DNA of 64,000 nt from positions 748,001 through 812,000 of the forward strand of contig NZ_AKVN02000001.1 in the NCBI RefSeq assembly GCF_000271485.2, in the 5' to 3' direction. The DNA is from Pelosinus fermentans DSM 17108. GTDB lineage: Bacteria > Bacillota > Negativicutes > DSM-13327. This document shows, piece after piece, positions 26,897 through 40,871 of the stretch. The position numbers were made by a program, and so were the translations under genes. The notes under the pieces are model-generated. The model saw only the letters and a list, made by a program, of their open reading frames with translations. It did not search any database and had not been told where the DNA came from. The first letter of the stretch is position 1. Every line of letters begins with the position of its first letter.

Positions 26897-27109
26897 ATGG
26901 GAAAAGATAAAAATACATTGTTAAGTGCATTCAGTACAGCGGCATCCATTGGTTTTTATTTGGTATCCTCTGTAGCAGCAGGCATATTGTTAGGCAGGTT
27001 AGTAGATGGATATTTTACGATTGCTCCTTGGGGAACCGTGTGGGGCATTGTGCTGGGTATGATAGCGGGAATGTGGTCCATATATAAGAAAGTGGTAGGA
27101 GGAAAATAG
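26897..27109 (+). CDS. atpZ: AtpZ/AtpI-family small membrane protein
   Basis: A 70-residue protein with two membrane helices (about 15-35 and 44-62), ISFG/GRLVDG-type loop (LLGRLVDGYFTIAPWG) and a KK-ending tail, typical of the AtpZ/AtpI family found at the head of F-ATPase operons. Members are linked to magnesium or calcium supply and assembly of the ATP synthase. ATG 26897 was chosen over GTG 26888 because GAGG at 26884 then has normal spacing. First gene of the atp operon. Confidence 0.85.
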   Translation: MGKDKNTLLSAFSTAASIGFYLVSSVAAGILLGRLVDGYFTIAPWGTVWGIVLGMIAGMWSIYKKVVGGK

Positions 27110-27137
27110 AGAGTAATTCTTTGCTTTCTGGATCAAT

Positions 27138-27521
27138 ATGCAAGAATATGTTGTTGAAATAAAAAAAACAATCATGCAAATGATGATATGGGGCAGTTTG
27201 ATCTGTGCTGCGGCTTACTTTACAGGATATTCTGGAAAGATAGCCGGATTGATGATCGGGATTTTCACAAGTGTGATTTATTTATTATTGATGAGTTATC
27301 GTGTAAAAAGAAGTTCTGAAATGCCTGTAAAACGGGCAATACTATATACGCAAATCGGTTGGCTCATACGGCTGGGTTTTATCATTGCGATGCTGCTAAT
27401 GTCCATAAAACTACCGGGAATTGATTTTCAGTCAGCTGTATTGGGCTTATTTACTCTGCAGATTGTTTTATTCTTGCAAGCTGTTGTGCTTGTTACCAAA
27501 AGCTTTTTCGTAAGATCATAG
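27138..27521 (+). CDS. atpI: ATP synthase subunit I
   Basis: A 127-residue protein with four predicted membrane helices, matching AtpI (ATP synthase I family) by size, topology and position between atpZ and atpB. AtpI helps assemble the c-ring. Helices lie at about 11-27, 31-50, 69-90 and 98-120. The Shine-Dalgarno sequence before ATG 27138 is weak (TGGAT), so translation may depend on the upstream gene. Confidence 0.85.
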   Translation: MQEYVVEIKKTIMQMMIWGSLICAAAYFTGYSGKIAGLMIGIFTSVIYLLLMSYRVKRSSEMPVKRAILYTQIGWLIRLGFIIAMLLMSIKLPGIDFQSAVLGLFTLQIVLFLQAVVLVTKSFFVRS

Positions 27522-27586
27522 TTGCATAGACGCAAAAAAAAAGCAGCGTTTTAGCATATTTGTATTAAAAAGAAAGGAGGGAGGAT

Positions 27587-28258
27587 ATGGAACACGGTCA
27601 TGAAATTGGAAGTCATTCCTTAGCCCATTTTGCAGGTTTAACCTTTAATATGGATACGCTAATCATGACTTGGATTACGATGGCAATTGTCATTGTACTA
27701 GCAATAGCTGCGACCAGGCGAATGGAACTTCGTCCGCGGGGCTGGCAGAATTTCTTAGAAATGGCTGTCATGTATTTGCTCGAGCAAATGGAAACAAATA
27801 TGGGATCGAAAGGTCAAAAATTAGCGCCGCTCATTATTACACTATTTTTGTTTTTAGTAGTAGGTAATGAACTTGGACTAATACCGGGTTTTACATCGCC
27901 GACTAATGATATTAATACGACACTGGGATTGGCATTAATGATTATTGTAATTGTTCATGTTCTGGCAATCAAAAACAAAGGGTTTACAAAGTACATCAAA
28001 CATTATTTTGAGCCTTATATACCTTTTGTAGTTATTAATATTATTGAAGAGGTTGCCAAGCCAATTACATTATCATTTCGTTTATTTGGTAATATTTTGG
28101 CTGGGGAAATTCTACTGCTGGTCTTAGGTATGCTGGTGCCCTATTTTGTACCTACGTTATGGCTGGCTTTTAGCGTGTTTGTTGGTATTGTGCAAGCATT
28201 CATCTTTACCATGTTGTCAATATCCTATCTTTCAAACTCGATGCAAGATGGTCACTAG
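27587..28258 (+). CDS. atpB: ATP synthase F0 subunit a
   Basis: This 223-residue membrane protein forms the half-channels of the ATP synthase. The essential Arg lies in KPITLSFRLFGNILAGEI; GNELGLIPGFTSPTNDIN is also conserved. About five to six helices are visible. ATG 27587 has AAGGAGGGAGG 6 bases upstream. Part of the continuous atp operon. Confidence 0.95.
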   Translation: MEHGHEIGSHSLAHFAGLTFNMDTLIMTWITMAIVIVLAIAATRRMELRPRGWQNFLEMAVMYLLEQMETNMGSKGQKLAPLIITLFLFLVVGNELGLIPGFTSPTNDINTTLGLALMIIVIVHVLAIKNKGFTKYIKHYFEPYIPFVVINIIEEVAKPITLSFRLFGNILAGEILLLVLGMLVPYFVPTLWLAFSVFVGIVQAFIFTMLSISYLSNSMQDGH

Positions 28259-28303
28259 TAAGGTGTAAAGACTGTTAATACAGATGTTAATCAAATAAAT
28301 TAA

Positions 28304-28579
<276 letters not shown>

Positions 28580-28654
28580 GGTTTTATAAGGTTGCTGGCA
28601 TGAAGCTTTCTTGCCAGTGTCTTCTTTATACCGTTCAAAGAGGAGGTGCTCTCA

Positions 28655-29151
28655 TTGGTTGAATTGAATGGAACGCTACTAGCGCAAATTGTAAATTTTC
28701 TGCTTCTAGTTGCCATTCTTGCAAAATTTGCATATAAACCGCTAATGCAGATTTTGGCAGAACGTCAAAAAAAGATTGCTGATGCGATTGATGCTGCAGA
28801 ATGTGAAAGGCGAGAAGCGGAGCAGCTGAAGCTGGAGTATAAACAACAGTTGGTAGAAGCGCGGTCTAAAGCACAAGTGATTGTGGAAAATGCTGAGAAA
28901 TTGGCAGAAGAAAATAAAGAAGAAATTTTAAAATCTGCGCGAGCAGAAAGTGCTTATATTTTGCAAAAAGCACAAGAAGAAGTGGCGAGAGAACGTGAAC
29001 TGGCTTTAGCACAGCTTCGAAGTGAAGTAGTAGCTTTATCTATGGCAGCTGCAACTAAAATTGTAACAGAAAAGATGGATACAGAACTAAATGCTAGGAT
29101 GGTGTCTGATTTCATTGAAAAACTCGATGATCAGAAAATAGGTGGTCTGCC

Positions 29152-29158
<7 letters not shown>
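28655..29158 (+). CDS. atpF: ATP synthase F0 subunit b
   Basis: A 167-residue stator protein: one N-terminal membrane helix (QIVNFLLLVAILAKF) and a long charged coiled coil. GTG 28646 lies inside the ribosome-binding site, so TTG 28655 with AGGAGG 8 bases upstream was chosen as start. Its last codons overlap the atpH start by 7 bases, implying coupled translation. Confidence 0.93.
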
Positions 29159-31247
<2,089 letters not shown>

Positions 31248-31252
31248 TGTAA

Positions 31253-33533
<2,281 letters not shown>

Positions 33534-33536
33534 TAA

Positions 33537-33950
33537 ATGGCGAAAACAATTCGGCTGGATATTGTTACCCCAGAGAAAATAGCTTTTTCTACTGAGGTTA
33601 GTATGGTGATTGCTCGAACGACAGCTGGGGATATTGGTATTCTTCCAGGGCATGCTCCCCTGATTGCTGCATTGGCGATTTGGCCTCTTCGCATCATCAC
33701 AGATGGTGAGGAGATACCAATATCCATGTGTGGCGGCTTTATTGAGGTGCAGCCTGAAAAAATTACAATATTGGCAAATTGTGCGGAGCTTCCAGAGGAA
33801 ATTGATGTTGAACGGGCCGAAACGGCCAAAGCACGTGCACAGAGTCGTTTGCGTGATAGTGACTCAGACGTTGCCAGAGCGGAAGTCGCCCTCAAAAGAG
33901 CTATGGTTCGCTTGCGGGTTGCAGAGCATAAGAAACAAAATAAAATGTAA
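33537..33950 (+). CDS. atpC: ATP synthase F1 subunit epsilon
   Basis: A 137-residue subunit with the N-terminal beta-sandwich (IRLDIVTPEKIAFSTEVSMV, GDIGILPGHAPLIAAL) and the C-terminal helical hairpin (ERAETAKARAQSRL). It couples rotor and catalytic core and can inhibit ATP hydrolysis. Last gene of the operon, followed by a strong terminator. Confidence 0.95.
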   Translation: MAKTIRLDIVTPEKIAFSTEVSMVIARTTAGDIGILPGHAPLIAALAIWPLRIITDGEEIPISMCGGFIEVQPEKITILANCAELPEEIDVERAETAKARAQSRLRDSDSDVARAEVALKRAMVRLRVAEHKKQNKM

Positions 33951-33955
33951 ATCAA

Positions 33956-34001
33956 ATACAAAAAGCAGACTGGGTAATCAACTCAGTCTGCTTTTTGTAT
34001 A
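33956..34001 (+). terminator. Rho-independent terminator of the atp operon
   Basis: ATACAAAAAGCAGACTG pairs perfectly with CAGTCTGCTTTTTGTAT around a short loop; the T tract lies in the stem, so it may act in both directions. Confidence 0.92.
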
Positions 34002-34070
34002 TCCCATCGAACAAGTGGCAAGAATAGGCATATAGAGTAAAAAGATAACCTGCTTTAAAGGATGGGAAGA

Positions 34071-34826
34071 ATGAAAACTATTTTTAGATTGGGAATAATA
34101 ATCGTATGCTTATTGCTAGTCTTATTTTCTACCATAGGATATGCGCCTGCTGCCTCTTCAGAACCATTACCTGCTGCCATGAAAGCAACTGGGGCACAAT
34201 TGGAGGAATACAGCATAAATGCATGGGTGAAATTGCCGGAAGATCATTACAGTGATGAGGAATTGCAAAAGGTAGTAGAACAAGTTATGGAACAATTAGC
34301 AATGGACTTTAAAAGCGATGAGATGACTCACCAGCAAAAAAATAAAAATCGAATTGTAAAGGCAGAGCAAATTCGATCCGGTGATCATCTTGTTGTAATG
34401 GTTCAAGTTGTTCCCAATCCGAAAATTAGTGCAGGAGAAGAAGCCTATTTAGTGATCAATATGGAGTCATTAACAACAGAATATACCTCTATTATCCTCT
34501 TACAAGAAAAAATAAATAGGATTGTTAAAAAATTTGGTGATTCACCAAGGATTAGCACTTGCTTGATTGGTTGGCTTGATGGTAAACTAGTGGATGGAGA
34601 GTCAGAAAGTATGTTAAAAAGTGCTTTTTTGGCAATTGATGGCGTCATTGTTGATCAACTCCAGCAAGAGCAGTATGTAAGTGTTACTGGTTTTTCATCT
34701 GCAATGCAGGATTATCTGCAAGTTGGCGGCAAAAAAATCAATATCAATATTGCAATTCGCTATAGTCAGTATGATAATCGTACCTATGTGATTGTCGGGT
34801 CACCGATTATTACTCGGGAATATTAA
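34071..34826 (+). CDS. ywmB: YwmB-family TATA-box-binding-like exported protein
   Basis: A 251-residue protein with an N-terminal hydrophobic signal/anchor (about 5-25, ending before ASSEPLP) and a mixed alpha/beta body with [13 protein letters not shown] and [13 protein letters not shown], as in the YwmB (DUF1779) family. Its place between atpC and murA is the same as in Bacillus, which is the strongest support. Function is unknown in the family. ATG 34071 fits AAAGG better than ATG 34062, which abuts it. Confidence 0.82.
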   Translation: MKTIFRLGIIIVCLLLVLFSTIGYAPAASSEPLPAAMKATGAQLEEYSINAWVKLPEDHYSDEELQKVVEQVMEQLAMDFKSDEMTHQQKNKNRIVKAEQIRSGDHLVVMVQVVPNPKISAGEEAYLVINMESLTTEYTSIILLQEKINRIVKKFGDSPRISTCLIGWLDGKLVDGESESMLKSAFLAIDGVIVDQLQQEQYVSVTGFSSAMQDYLQVGGKKININIAIRYSQYDNRTYVIVGSPIITREY

Positions 34827-34888
34827 TTTGTAAACTTGAACTTTTTCTACGATCTATTTTAGTAGTGTTTTTGGGAGGATATAACCTT

Positions 34889-36166
34889 ATGGAGAAATTA
34901 GTTATCCGCGGAGGTAACAAATTATACGGAACCATTAAAATTAGTGGTGCTAAGAATGCAGTGCTGCCTCTGATCGCAGCAACATTACTTGGTACATCAC
35001 AAAGCACTCTTGAAGGCATACCTGATTTGGAAGATGTACGTACCTTCAGTCAAGTTCTTAAGCATTTAGGAGTAGCAGTACAATATAATAAAGAAGAGCA
35101 GATGATGTTTGTTGACAGCACGGTAATCAGCAATTGCGAAGCACCTTATGAATTGGTGCGCAAAATGCGTGCTTCTTTTTTGATTATGGGTCCTTTGCTG
35201 GCTCGTTACGGGCATTCTAAGATATCATTGCCAGGTGGCTGCGCCATTGGCACTCGTCCTATTGATCTGCATTTAAAAGGTTTTGAGGCATTAGGTGCTA
35301 AAATTGATATTGGTCATGGATATATTGAAGCTACAGCGCCGAATGGATTAACGGGAGCACGAATTTACCTGGATTTTCCCAGTGTAGGTGCTACAGAAAA
35401 TATTATGATGGCAGCTAGTATGGCCAAAGGGCAGACAATTTTAGAAAATCCGGCTCATGAACCGGAGATTGTAGATTTAGCCAATTACTTAAATACCATG
35501 GGAGCAAATGTTCGGGGCGCAGGTACAAATGTAATCAAAATTGAAGGTGTACCTGAATTAAAGGGCAAAGTGTATGAAGTGATTCCTGATCGCATAGAAG
35601 CTGGAACCTATATGGTAGCAGCAGCTATGACAGGGGGCGACTTATATGTGGAAAATGCCTTGCCTGAACATTTAAAACCAGTGATTGCAAAATTAAAAGA
35701 AGCGGGTGCGACCATTGAAGAGGATATAAATGGTATACGCGTTAAAAGTGATGGCAAACTGCGAGCCATTGATATCAAAACCTTGCCGTATCCTGGTTTT
35801 CCTACAGACATGCAGGCTCAATTTATGGCAATGACGACAATATCTCAAGGGACAAGCGTAGTGAGTGAAACTGTATTTGAGAATCGTTTTATGCATGTAG
35901 ATGAACTAAAACGCATGGGGGCCAATATCAAAATTGATGGGCGAAGTGCAGTAGTGGAGGGCGTAGCCGCATTAACTGGCTGTCCGGTGAAAGCTACAGA
36001 CCTTAGAGCCGGAGCTGCTTTAGTACTAGCAGGTTTAGTGGCCGAGGGGGAAACCGAAGTGGGATATCTTCATCACATTGACCGTGGCTACGATGGTCTA
36101 GTAGAAAAATTATGCGGTGTTGGCGCCGATATCAAACGTGTTTGTACAGTGCAGTCTAAAAAATAA
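34889..36166 (+). CDS. murA: UDP-N-acetylglucosamine 1-carboxyvinyltransferase
   Basis: A 425-residue enzyme that adds enolpyruvate to UDP-GlcNAc, the first committed step of peptidoglycan synthesis. The start [20 protein letters not shown], the [13 protein letters not shown] stretch, the active-site Cys in [15 protein letters not shown] (so fosfomycin sensitivity is expected), and [10 protein letters not shown] are canonical. ATG 34889 follows GGGAGG by 10 bases; the frame extends 8 codons further without a good site. In Bacillus this position is held by murAA. Confidence 0.96.
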   Translation: MEKLVIRGGNKLYGTIKISGAKNAVLPLIAATLLGTSQSTLEGIPDLEDVRTFSQVLKHLGVAVQYNKEEQMMFVDSTVISNCEAPYELVRKMRASFLIMGPLLARYGHSKISLPGGCAIGTRPIDLHLKGFEALGAKIDIGHGYIEATAPNGLTGARIYLDFPSVGATENIMMAASMAKGQTILENPAHEPEIVDLANYLNTMGANVRGAGTNVIKIEGVPELKGKVYEVIPDRIEAGTYMVAAAMTGGDLYVENALPEHLKPVIAKLKEAGATIEEDINGIRVKSDGKLRAIDIKTLPYPGFPTDMQAQFMAMTTISQGTSVVSETVFENRFMHVDELKRMGANIKIDGRSAVVEGVAALTGCPVKATDLRAGAALVLAGLVAEGETEVGYLHHIDRGYDGLVEKLCGVGADIKRVCTVQSKK

Positions 36167-36177
36167 TAAATAAATTT

Positions 36178-36214
36178 GAAACTGGCGGGATATGAATCTC
36201 GCCAGTTTTTTTAG
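36178..36214 (+). terminator. Rho-independent terminator after murA
   Basis: AAACTGGCGGGAT and ATCTCGCCAGTTT pair with one mismatch around a short loop, and seven T residues follow. Confidence 0.92.
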
Positions 36215-36224
36215 GGTACGTAAA

Positions 36225-36299
36225 TTTGTCATTGCGAGCATAGCGAAGCAATCCCCTCCTTGTTAGAGAGATTGCTTCACTCTGTTCGCAATGACAAAA
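36225..36299 (+). repeat. Palindromic repeat of the TTTGTCATTGCGA type
   Basis: Outer arms TTTGTCATTGCGA and TCGCAATGACAAA are inverted and complementary, with inner GAAGCAATC and GATTGCTTC. This 75-base fold is unlike families A and B in sequence. It resembles small non-coding mobile palindromes found in many bacterial genomes. Only one copy is in the window. Confidence 0.75.
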
Positions 36300-36305
36300 A
36301 AAATA

Positions 36306-36412
36306 ATTGAATCGCGAAGACGCGAAAATTACGAAGAACACGAAGACTACATCTATAATGTTCCTTCGCGTCCTTTGCAATTCTTCGTGACCTTCGCGGT
36401 TCAAAATGTTTA
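36306..36412 (+). repeat. Interspersed palindromic repeat, family A, copy 4
   Basis: TTGAATCGCGAAGACGCGAA on the left, CTTCGTGACCTTCGCGGTTC plus AAAATGTTTAT on the right, with an internal GAAGAACACGAAG pairing partner. Same orientation as the other copies, next to the TTTGTCATTGCGA repeat. Confidence 0.78.
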
Positions 36413-36517
36413 TTCTTTTTGTTCGGAAGGATGCGTTAATGATTTGGTTCCCAGTCATACTTACCCCAGGCTTGGCATAGGATGTAGTACTTATGTAGAG
36501 CAAGAGGAGGGGCATGT

Positions 36518-37510
36518 GTGAAGAAGGTACTAGCATGGACGGTTTTGTTGGTGCTGGTGTTGGTGATTGTTATTCCGATTCTAGTGATAGGCGGTTTTCA
36601 TGGAGAGCCAAGGCAGGGTGGGAGTGCTAAAATGGCAAAAGGCGATCATATCATCATCAAAGTTTATTTTCATGAACAGCAGAAAATTGTTGAAATGAAG
36701 TTAGAAGACTATTTAAAAGGTGTAGTAGCGGCAGAAATGCCTGCTGAATTTGAACTGGAAGCTTTGAAAGCCCAGGCAGTGGCAGCGCGGACGTATGCTG
36801 TGAAGAATATGACAGCCTTTGGGGGCAGCGGTCTGGCAGAACAGCCTGGCGCTGATGTGAGTACCGATTACAAGCAAAGTCAGGCATGGGCAAATGAAGA
36901 GACGCTAAAGAAACGATGGGGGAGTAACTATACAAAATTCTGGAACAAAATTAGCAAGGCAGTTGAGGAAACAAGTGGTGAAGTTGCTACTTATAATGGG
37001 GAATTCATTCAGGCAGTATATCATTCAACCAGTGGGGAAAGGACAGCAAGTGCAAAAGAAGTATGGGGGTTTGACTATCCTTACTTGCAAAGTATACCCT
37101 GTACATGGGATCAAAAATCTCCCCGATATTATGATAAAAAAGAATTTTCTTTTGCGCAGGTGGAACAACTATTAGGCCCAGAAACGCAAGTCGTAGCTGC
37201 CATGCAAAATAATAGCAGTGGAGCTATGGCTATTTTGAATACCACGGAGTCTGGGCGAGTTGGTCAAATTCGCATTGGCAGCAAAGTATTGTCTGGAGCA
37301 GAGGTGAGGGAAAAGCTGGATTTGCGCTCTAATAATTTTAATGTAGAGCTAAAAGATAATAAGATCGTTGTCAATACAATCGGTTATGGGCATGGTGTGG
37401 GTTTGTGCCAATATGGAGCCAATGGCATGGCGAAAGAAGGCATGGATTATCGGCAGATTATTACGAAATACTATACTGGCGTGGCTCTTAAGAATATAAA
37501 CGCCTACTAA
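36518..37510 (+). CDS. spoIID: Stage II sporulation protein D
   Basis: A 330-residue membrane-anchored lytic transglycosylase needed for engulfment. It has an N-terminal membrane segment (about 4-26), then the SpoIID domain with VVAAEMPAEFELEALKAQAV and ARTYAVKNM, the VYHSTSGERTAS stretch, and YGHGVGLCQYGANGMA near the C-terminus. It starts at GTG 36518 with AGAGGAGGGG upstream. Gene order murA-spoIID-spoIIQ-spoIIID-mbl is as in Bacillus and confirms the assignment. Evidence of a spore-former. Confidence 0.94.
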   Translation: MKKVLAWTVLLVLVLVIVIPILVIGGFHGEPRQGGSAKMAKGDHIIIKVYFHEQQKIVEMKLEDYLKGVVAAEMPAEFELEALKAQAVAARTYAVKNMTAFGGSGLAEQPGADVSTDYKQSQAWANEETLKKRWGSNYTKFWNKISKAVEETSGEVATYNGEFIQAVYHSTSGERTASAKEVWGFDYPYLQSIPCTWDQKSPRYYDKKEFSFAQVEQLLGPETQVVAAMQNNSSGAMAILNTTESGRVGQIRIGSKVLSGAEVREKLDLRSNNFNVELKDNKIVVNTIGYGHGVGLCQYGANGMAKEGMDYRQIITKYYTGVALKNINAY

Positions 37511-37566
37511 ATAGAAGACTGTTTAAAAACATTTTTTATCGGACATACTGAGTATGAGGTGATAGT

Positions 37567-38292
37567 ATGTCAAAATTAAAAATTCCTGCCTTAGCTTTTA
37601 TCACGCTGCATTTAAAAAAAATAAATACAAGTTTATACAGACGACGTTTTTATCGAGAGCAGATCCCCTTTAAAAGCCTGTATACTGGTGCATGTTTGTT
37701 AATGCTGGCAAGTGTACTAGTAGCATCTGTGTTTATAACGATACATAAGAAAGAGCAGAATATTGTTGTCATACCCCAGCAGGATCAGGAAGAACAAGTT
37801 TCTGCTCCTGCTGGGGTATTGATCGTAGACGAGAAAGCAGCTTTACCTCAAGAAGCAGCTTCGGCATCTGCGCCAGTGGCAAAAGTCCAGCCTTCTGCAG
37901 AGGATTCAGGGCGCTTTCTAGGAGTAAAAGGTGAGATAAAAGTAAAGTTCGGCTGGTATTTACATCCATTGTATAACGATTGGCGTTATCATACAGGAAT
38001 TGATGTAATGGGACATAAGGGGCAGAGCGTATCGGCCATACAGAATGGGCAGGTAACTGAAATATACCAGGATGCAAATAGCGGATTAACCGTAGTGGTA
38101 AAACATAAGGATTATCAAGTGTACTATGGATCTCTTTTGAAGGCTGCCGTTGAGAAAGGAGACTTTATTCAGGCAGGACAAGAAATAGGAAAAATGGGCA
38201 GCTGTGATGCCGAACCGTATGATCATCTACATTTAGCAATCAAAGAAAATGATGACTATGCAGATCCTTTACTGATAATAAACAAAGACTGA
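37567..38292 (+). CDS. spoIIQ: SpoIIQ-like M23 (LytM) family protein
   Basis: A 241-residue protein with one membrane helix (about 40-58), a linker, and a C-terminal LytM domain (about 125-235). The zinc ligands of LytM are present: His142 and Asp146 in YHTGIDV and His222 in HLHLAI (with His220). The second-shell His of the usual YxH motif is missing: the site reads VYYGSL. SpoIIQ forms a channel with forespore and mother-cell proteins during engulfment, and many versions act as peptidoglycan endopeptidases. ATG 37567 follows GAGGTG. Position between spoIID and spoIIID supports the call. Confidence 0.88.
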   Translation: MSKLKIPALAFITLHLKKINTSLYRRRFYREQIPFKSLYTGACLLMLASVLVASVFITIHKKEQNIVVIPQQDQEEQVSAPAGVLIVDEKAALPQEAASASAPVAKVQPSAEDSGRFLGVKGEIKVKFGWYLHPLYNDWRYHTGIDVMGHKGQSVSAIQNGQVTEIYQDANSGLTVVVKHKDYQVYYGSLLKAAVEKGDFIQAGQEIGKMGSCDAEPYDHLHLAIKENDDYADPLLIINKD

Positions 38293-38365
38293 TTCTTATG
38301 CGCGTAATAGGATGCCACTTTCTAGATCAGTTCGTAAATAACAAGCTAATAAAAAAGTAGCCTTT

Positions 38366-38391
38366 AAAAAGCACAGTAGTGCTTTTTTTTA
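38366..38391 (+). terminator. Rho-independent terminator after spoIIQ
   Basis: AAAAAGCAC and GTGCTTTTT pair around AGTA, followed by a T tract. Confidence 0.88.
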
Positions 38392-38445
38392 TTTTGTCCG
38401 CATATATATATGTTAGCAAAGCAAGGGTGAGGGGGCAGAAAGGTT

Positions 38446-38712
38446 ATGAAGGATTATATCCGTAAAAGGGTATTGGACATTTGTCAGCACATTTTGGAGA
38501 GCAAGCATACGGTGCGGCAATCAGCCATAGTGTTTGGGGTAAGTAAAAGTACGGTGCATAAGGATATGATAGAAAGATTGCCGCTCGTGAATAAAAAAAT
38601 GGCAAACCGTGTAAGGGTGATATTAGAACAAAATAAGGCGGAACGTCATATCCGCGGTGGAGAAGCCACGCGAAAAAAATATAAGGAAGCGGGAGAAAAT
38701 AGCAAAAAATAA
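38446..38712 (+). CDS. spoIIID: Sporulation transcriptional regulator SpoIIID
   Basis: An 88-residue DNA-binding protein. It begins MKDYIRKRVLDICQHILESK and has the helix-turn-helix TVRQSAIVFGVSKSTVHKDM and the basic C-terminal RGGEATRKKYKEAGE tail typical of SpoIIID. It acts in the mother cell with sigma-E and sigma-K genes. AGAAAGG precedes ATG 38446. Position between spoIIQ and mbl as in Bacillus. Confidence 0.95.
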   Translation: MKDYIRKRVLDICQHILESKHTVRQSAIVFGVSKSTVHKDMIERLPLVNKKMANRVRVILEQNKAERHIRGGEATRKKYKEAGENSKK

Positions 38713-38770
38713 AGGATTTTTTTTATTCATGTAGAATGGAAGCAAGTGAAACTATTTTTTAAGGCGTTAA

Positions 38771-38818
38771 TTAACCACAAAGGCAATGGCTGTAGTTTCG
38801 TAGTCTTTGTGGTTTAAA
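38771..38818 (+). repeat. Short family B-like palindrome
   Basis: TTAACCACAAAGGC on the left and GTCTTTGTGGTTTA on the right form a reduced copy of family B (outer arms only) between spoIIID and mbl. Confidence 0.65.
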
Positions 38819-38864
38819 TAAAAACTAAAGAATGGACAAGTAGGAGTAGGAGAGGGGATTATTC

Positions 38865-39893
38865 ATGTTTGGAATGTCAATGGACATTGGTGTAGATCTA
38901 GGGACTGCCAACGTTTTGGTGTACATAAAAGGTAAAGGGATTGTATTGCGGGAGCCATCAGTAGTGGCGATCGATCGTGATTCCAATACAGTATTGGCCG
39001 TAGGAGAAGAGGCACGACGAATGCTTGGACGAACTCCCGGCAACATTATTGCTATTCGGCCACTGCGAGAGGGCGTTATTGCAGATTATGATACAACGGA
39101 AACCATGCTGCGTCATTTTATCAGCAAAGTGGTTCCCAAGAACTTCTTTTTTAAACCTCGTATCATGGTTTGCATACCTTCCGGTGTCACAACAGTTGAA
39201 AAACGGGCAGTCTTAGAGGCTGCAGTGCAGGCTGGTGCTAAAAAGACTTATTTGATTGAAGAACCCTTAGCTGCAGCTCTTGGTGCAGGATTGGATATTT
39301 CAGAACCATTTGGTTCTATGGTGGTTGATATTGGCGGGGGTACGACGGATGTAGCAGTATTAAGTTTGGGCGGTATTGTAGTGAGTGAATCACTAAGGGT
39401 TGGCGGAGATAAGTTCGATGAGGCTTTAGTGCGTTATGTGAAACGCGAATATAACGTGATGATTGGTGAGCGTACTGCGGAACAGATCAAAGTGACGATT
39501 GGCACAGCATTGGTCTCGGGTCGTAATGAAAGTATGGAAATTCGCGGGCGGGATTTAGTTTCTGGCTTGCCGAAAACGTTACGCATTACATCAGCTGAAA
39601 CCTTTGAAGCATTAAATGAGTCTGTGTCCTTGATTGTTCAACGGGTGAAAACGGTACTGGAAATCACTCCTCCTGAATTGTCATCAGACATTATGGATCG
39701 GGGCATTGTCATGACTGGCGGTGGTTCGATGCTTTATGGTTTGGACAAGCTGATTCAGCAAGAGACTGGTATTCCTACCTATTTAGCAGAAGATCCCCTT
39801 TCCTGCGTGGCATTAGGTACAGGAAAAGCCTTGGATTCTTTAGGTTCTCTAGAAGATAGTCTGACAACATTAAAAAGAGGCAGTATCGCCTAG
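38865..39893 (+). CDS. mbl: MreB-like actin homologue Mbl
   Basis: A 342-residue bacterial actin. Phosphate motifs are DIGVDLGTANVLVYIKGKG and VVDIGGGTTDVAVLSLGG; the adenosine motif is GIVMTGGGSMLYGLDKLI; MVCIPSGVTTVEKRAV and EEPLAAALG are also conserved. It guides cell-wall synthesis along the cylinder. The location after spoIIID is that of mbl in Bacillus. GGAGAGGGG precedes ATG 38865. Confidence 0.93.
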   Translation: MFGMSMDIGVDLGTANVLVYIKGKGIVLREPSVVAIDRDSNTVLAVGEEARRMLGRTPGNIIAIRPLREGVIADYDTTETMLRHFISKVVPKNFFFKPRIMVCIPSGVTTVEKRAVLEAAVQAGAKKTYLIEEPLAAALGAGLDISEPFGSMVVDIGGGTTDVAVLSLGGIVVSESLRVGGDKFDEALVRYVKREYNVMIGERTAEQIKVTIGTALVSGRNESMEIRGRDLVSGLPKTLRITSAETFEALNESVSLIVQRVKTVLEITPPELSSDIMDRGIVMTGGGSMLYGLDKLIQQETGIPTYLAEDPLSCVALGTGKALDSLGSLEDSLTTLKRGSIA

Positions 39894-39940
39894 TCAAGGG
39901 ATGTCCGTAAAATTTTTGAGAAGGAAAAAGGAGTGATTAC

Positions 39941-40684
39941 ATGATTCGCGGTTTATATACAGCTGCTTCTGGTATGCTGGCAGAGGCAGAACGTATTGAT
40001 GTTACCTCCAATAATTTAGCAAATGCGAATACTGCTGGATTTAAAAAGGATGTAGCTGTTACTAAAGATTTTGCTAACATTTTAATTACTCGTGTTAATG
40101 ATGGTGATGAGGCCCCTGCTATTGGCCGTATGGGGACGGGAGTTATAGTGGATGAAGTGGCAACGACCTATACTGGCGGCTCCATAAGAACGACGGGGAA
40201 TGCCTTTGACTTAGCAATTGAAGGAAGAGGTTTTTTTGCAGTGCAAACTCCTCAGGGCTTGCGATATACACGCAACGGCACGTTTGCAAAAAGCATACGA
40301 AACCAATTAGTTACAAGTGACGGATATCAGGTGTTAGGCGAAAATGGTCCGATTGTGATCGATGGCAACAAAATGTCGGTTGACGGAAATGGACGTGTGA
40401 TAGTTGATAATGAGGTAGTAGGACAGCTAAGAATGGAAGAATTTGCCGATGAAAAACAGCTTTCCAAGGAAGGGTCGAGTCTATTTGCTGCAGCCCAAGG
40501 TGCACAAGTACAGCCGGCAGCTGGTAGTGTAATACAAGGAGCTTTAGAAATGTCTAACGTGAATGTTGTTGGAGAAATGGTGAATTTGATTACTAATTAT
40601 CGTTCCTATGAAATAAATGCTAAAGTAGTACGTTCTCATGATGATTTATTGGGAAAGGCTGCCAATGATATCGCAAAACTATAA
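39941..40684 (+). CDS. flgF: Flagellar basal-body rod protein FlgF-like
   Basis: A 247-residue rod/hook family protein. It has the N-terminal MIRGLYTAASGMLAEAERID and TSNNLANANTAGFKKD motifs and the C-terminal LEMSNVNVVGEMVNLITNYRSYE helix used for rod assembly. It forms part of the proximal rod together with the next gene. The protein is exported by the flagellar type III system, so no signal peptide is expected. Position right after mbl matches flhO of Bacillus. Confidence 0.88.
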   Translation: MIRGLYTAASGMLAEAERIDVTSNNLANANTAGFKKDVAVTKDFANILITRVNDGDEAPAIGRMGTGVIVDEVATTYTGGSIRTTGNAFDLAIEGRGFFAVQTPQGLRYTRNGTFAKSIRNQLVTSDGYQVLGENGPIVIDGNKMSVDGNGRVIVDNEVVGQLRMEEFADEKQLSKEGSSLFAAAQGAQVQPAAGSVIQGALEMSNVNVVGEMVNLITNYRSYEINAKVVRSHDDLLGKAANDIAKL

Positions 40685-40871
40685 AACTTTATTTTTTATT
40701 TAAGATTTTGCTCTATTGTGGCGATATTATAAGTAGGATTAGTTAAGATCCTGCTGTTATAATTTAGTATACATATGTGGAATTAACGTTTAATGTTTTA
40801 GGAATTAAGTTTGATAGCGGGTAAGGTTTTTTAGCAATATATTTCATGTGATTAGGGAGGATTTTTAGACT

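Larger units (their letters stand above)
36167..36517. other. Repeat-filled intergenic region between murA and spoIID
   Basis: This 350-base gap contains, in order, the murA terminator, a different palindromic repeat (36225-36299), a family A repeat (36306-36412) and a stretch with GGATGCGTTAATG resembling the family B tail. No promoter for spoIID was recognised with confidence, and open frames here only follow the repeats. Confidence 0.6.
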
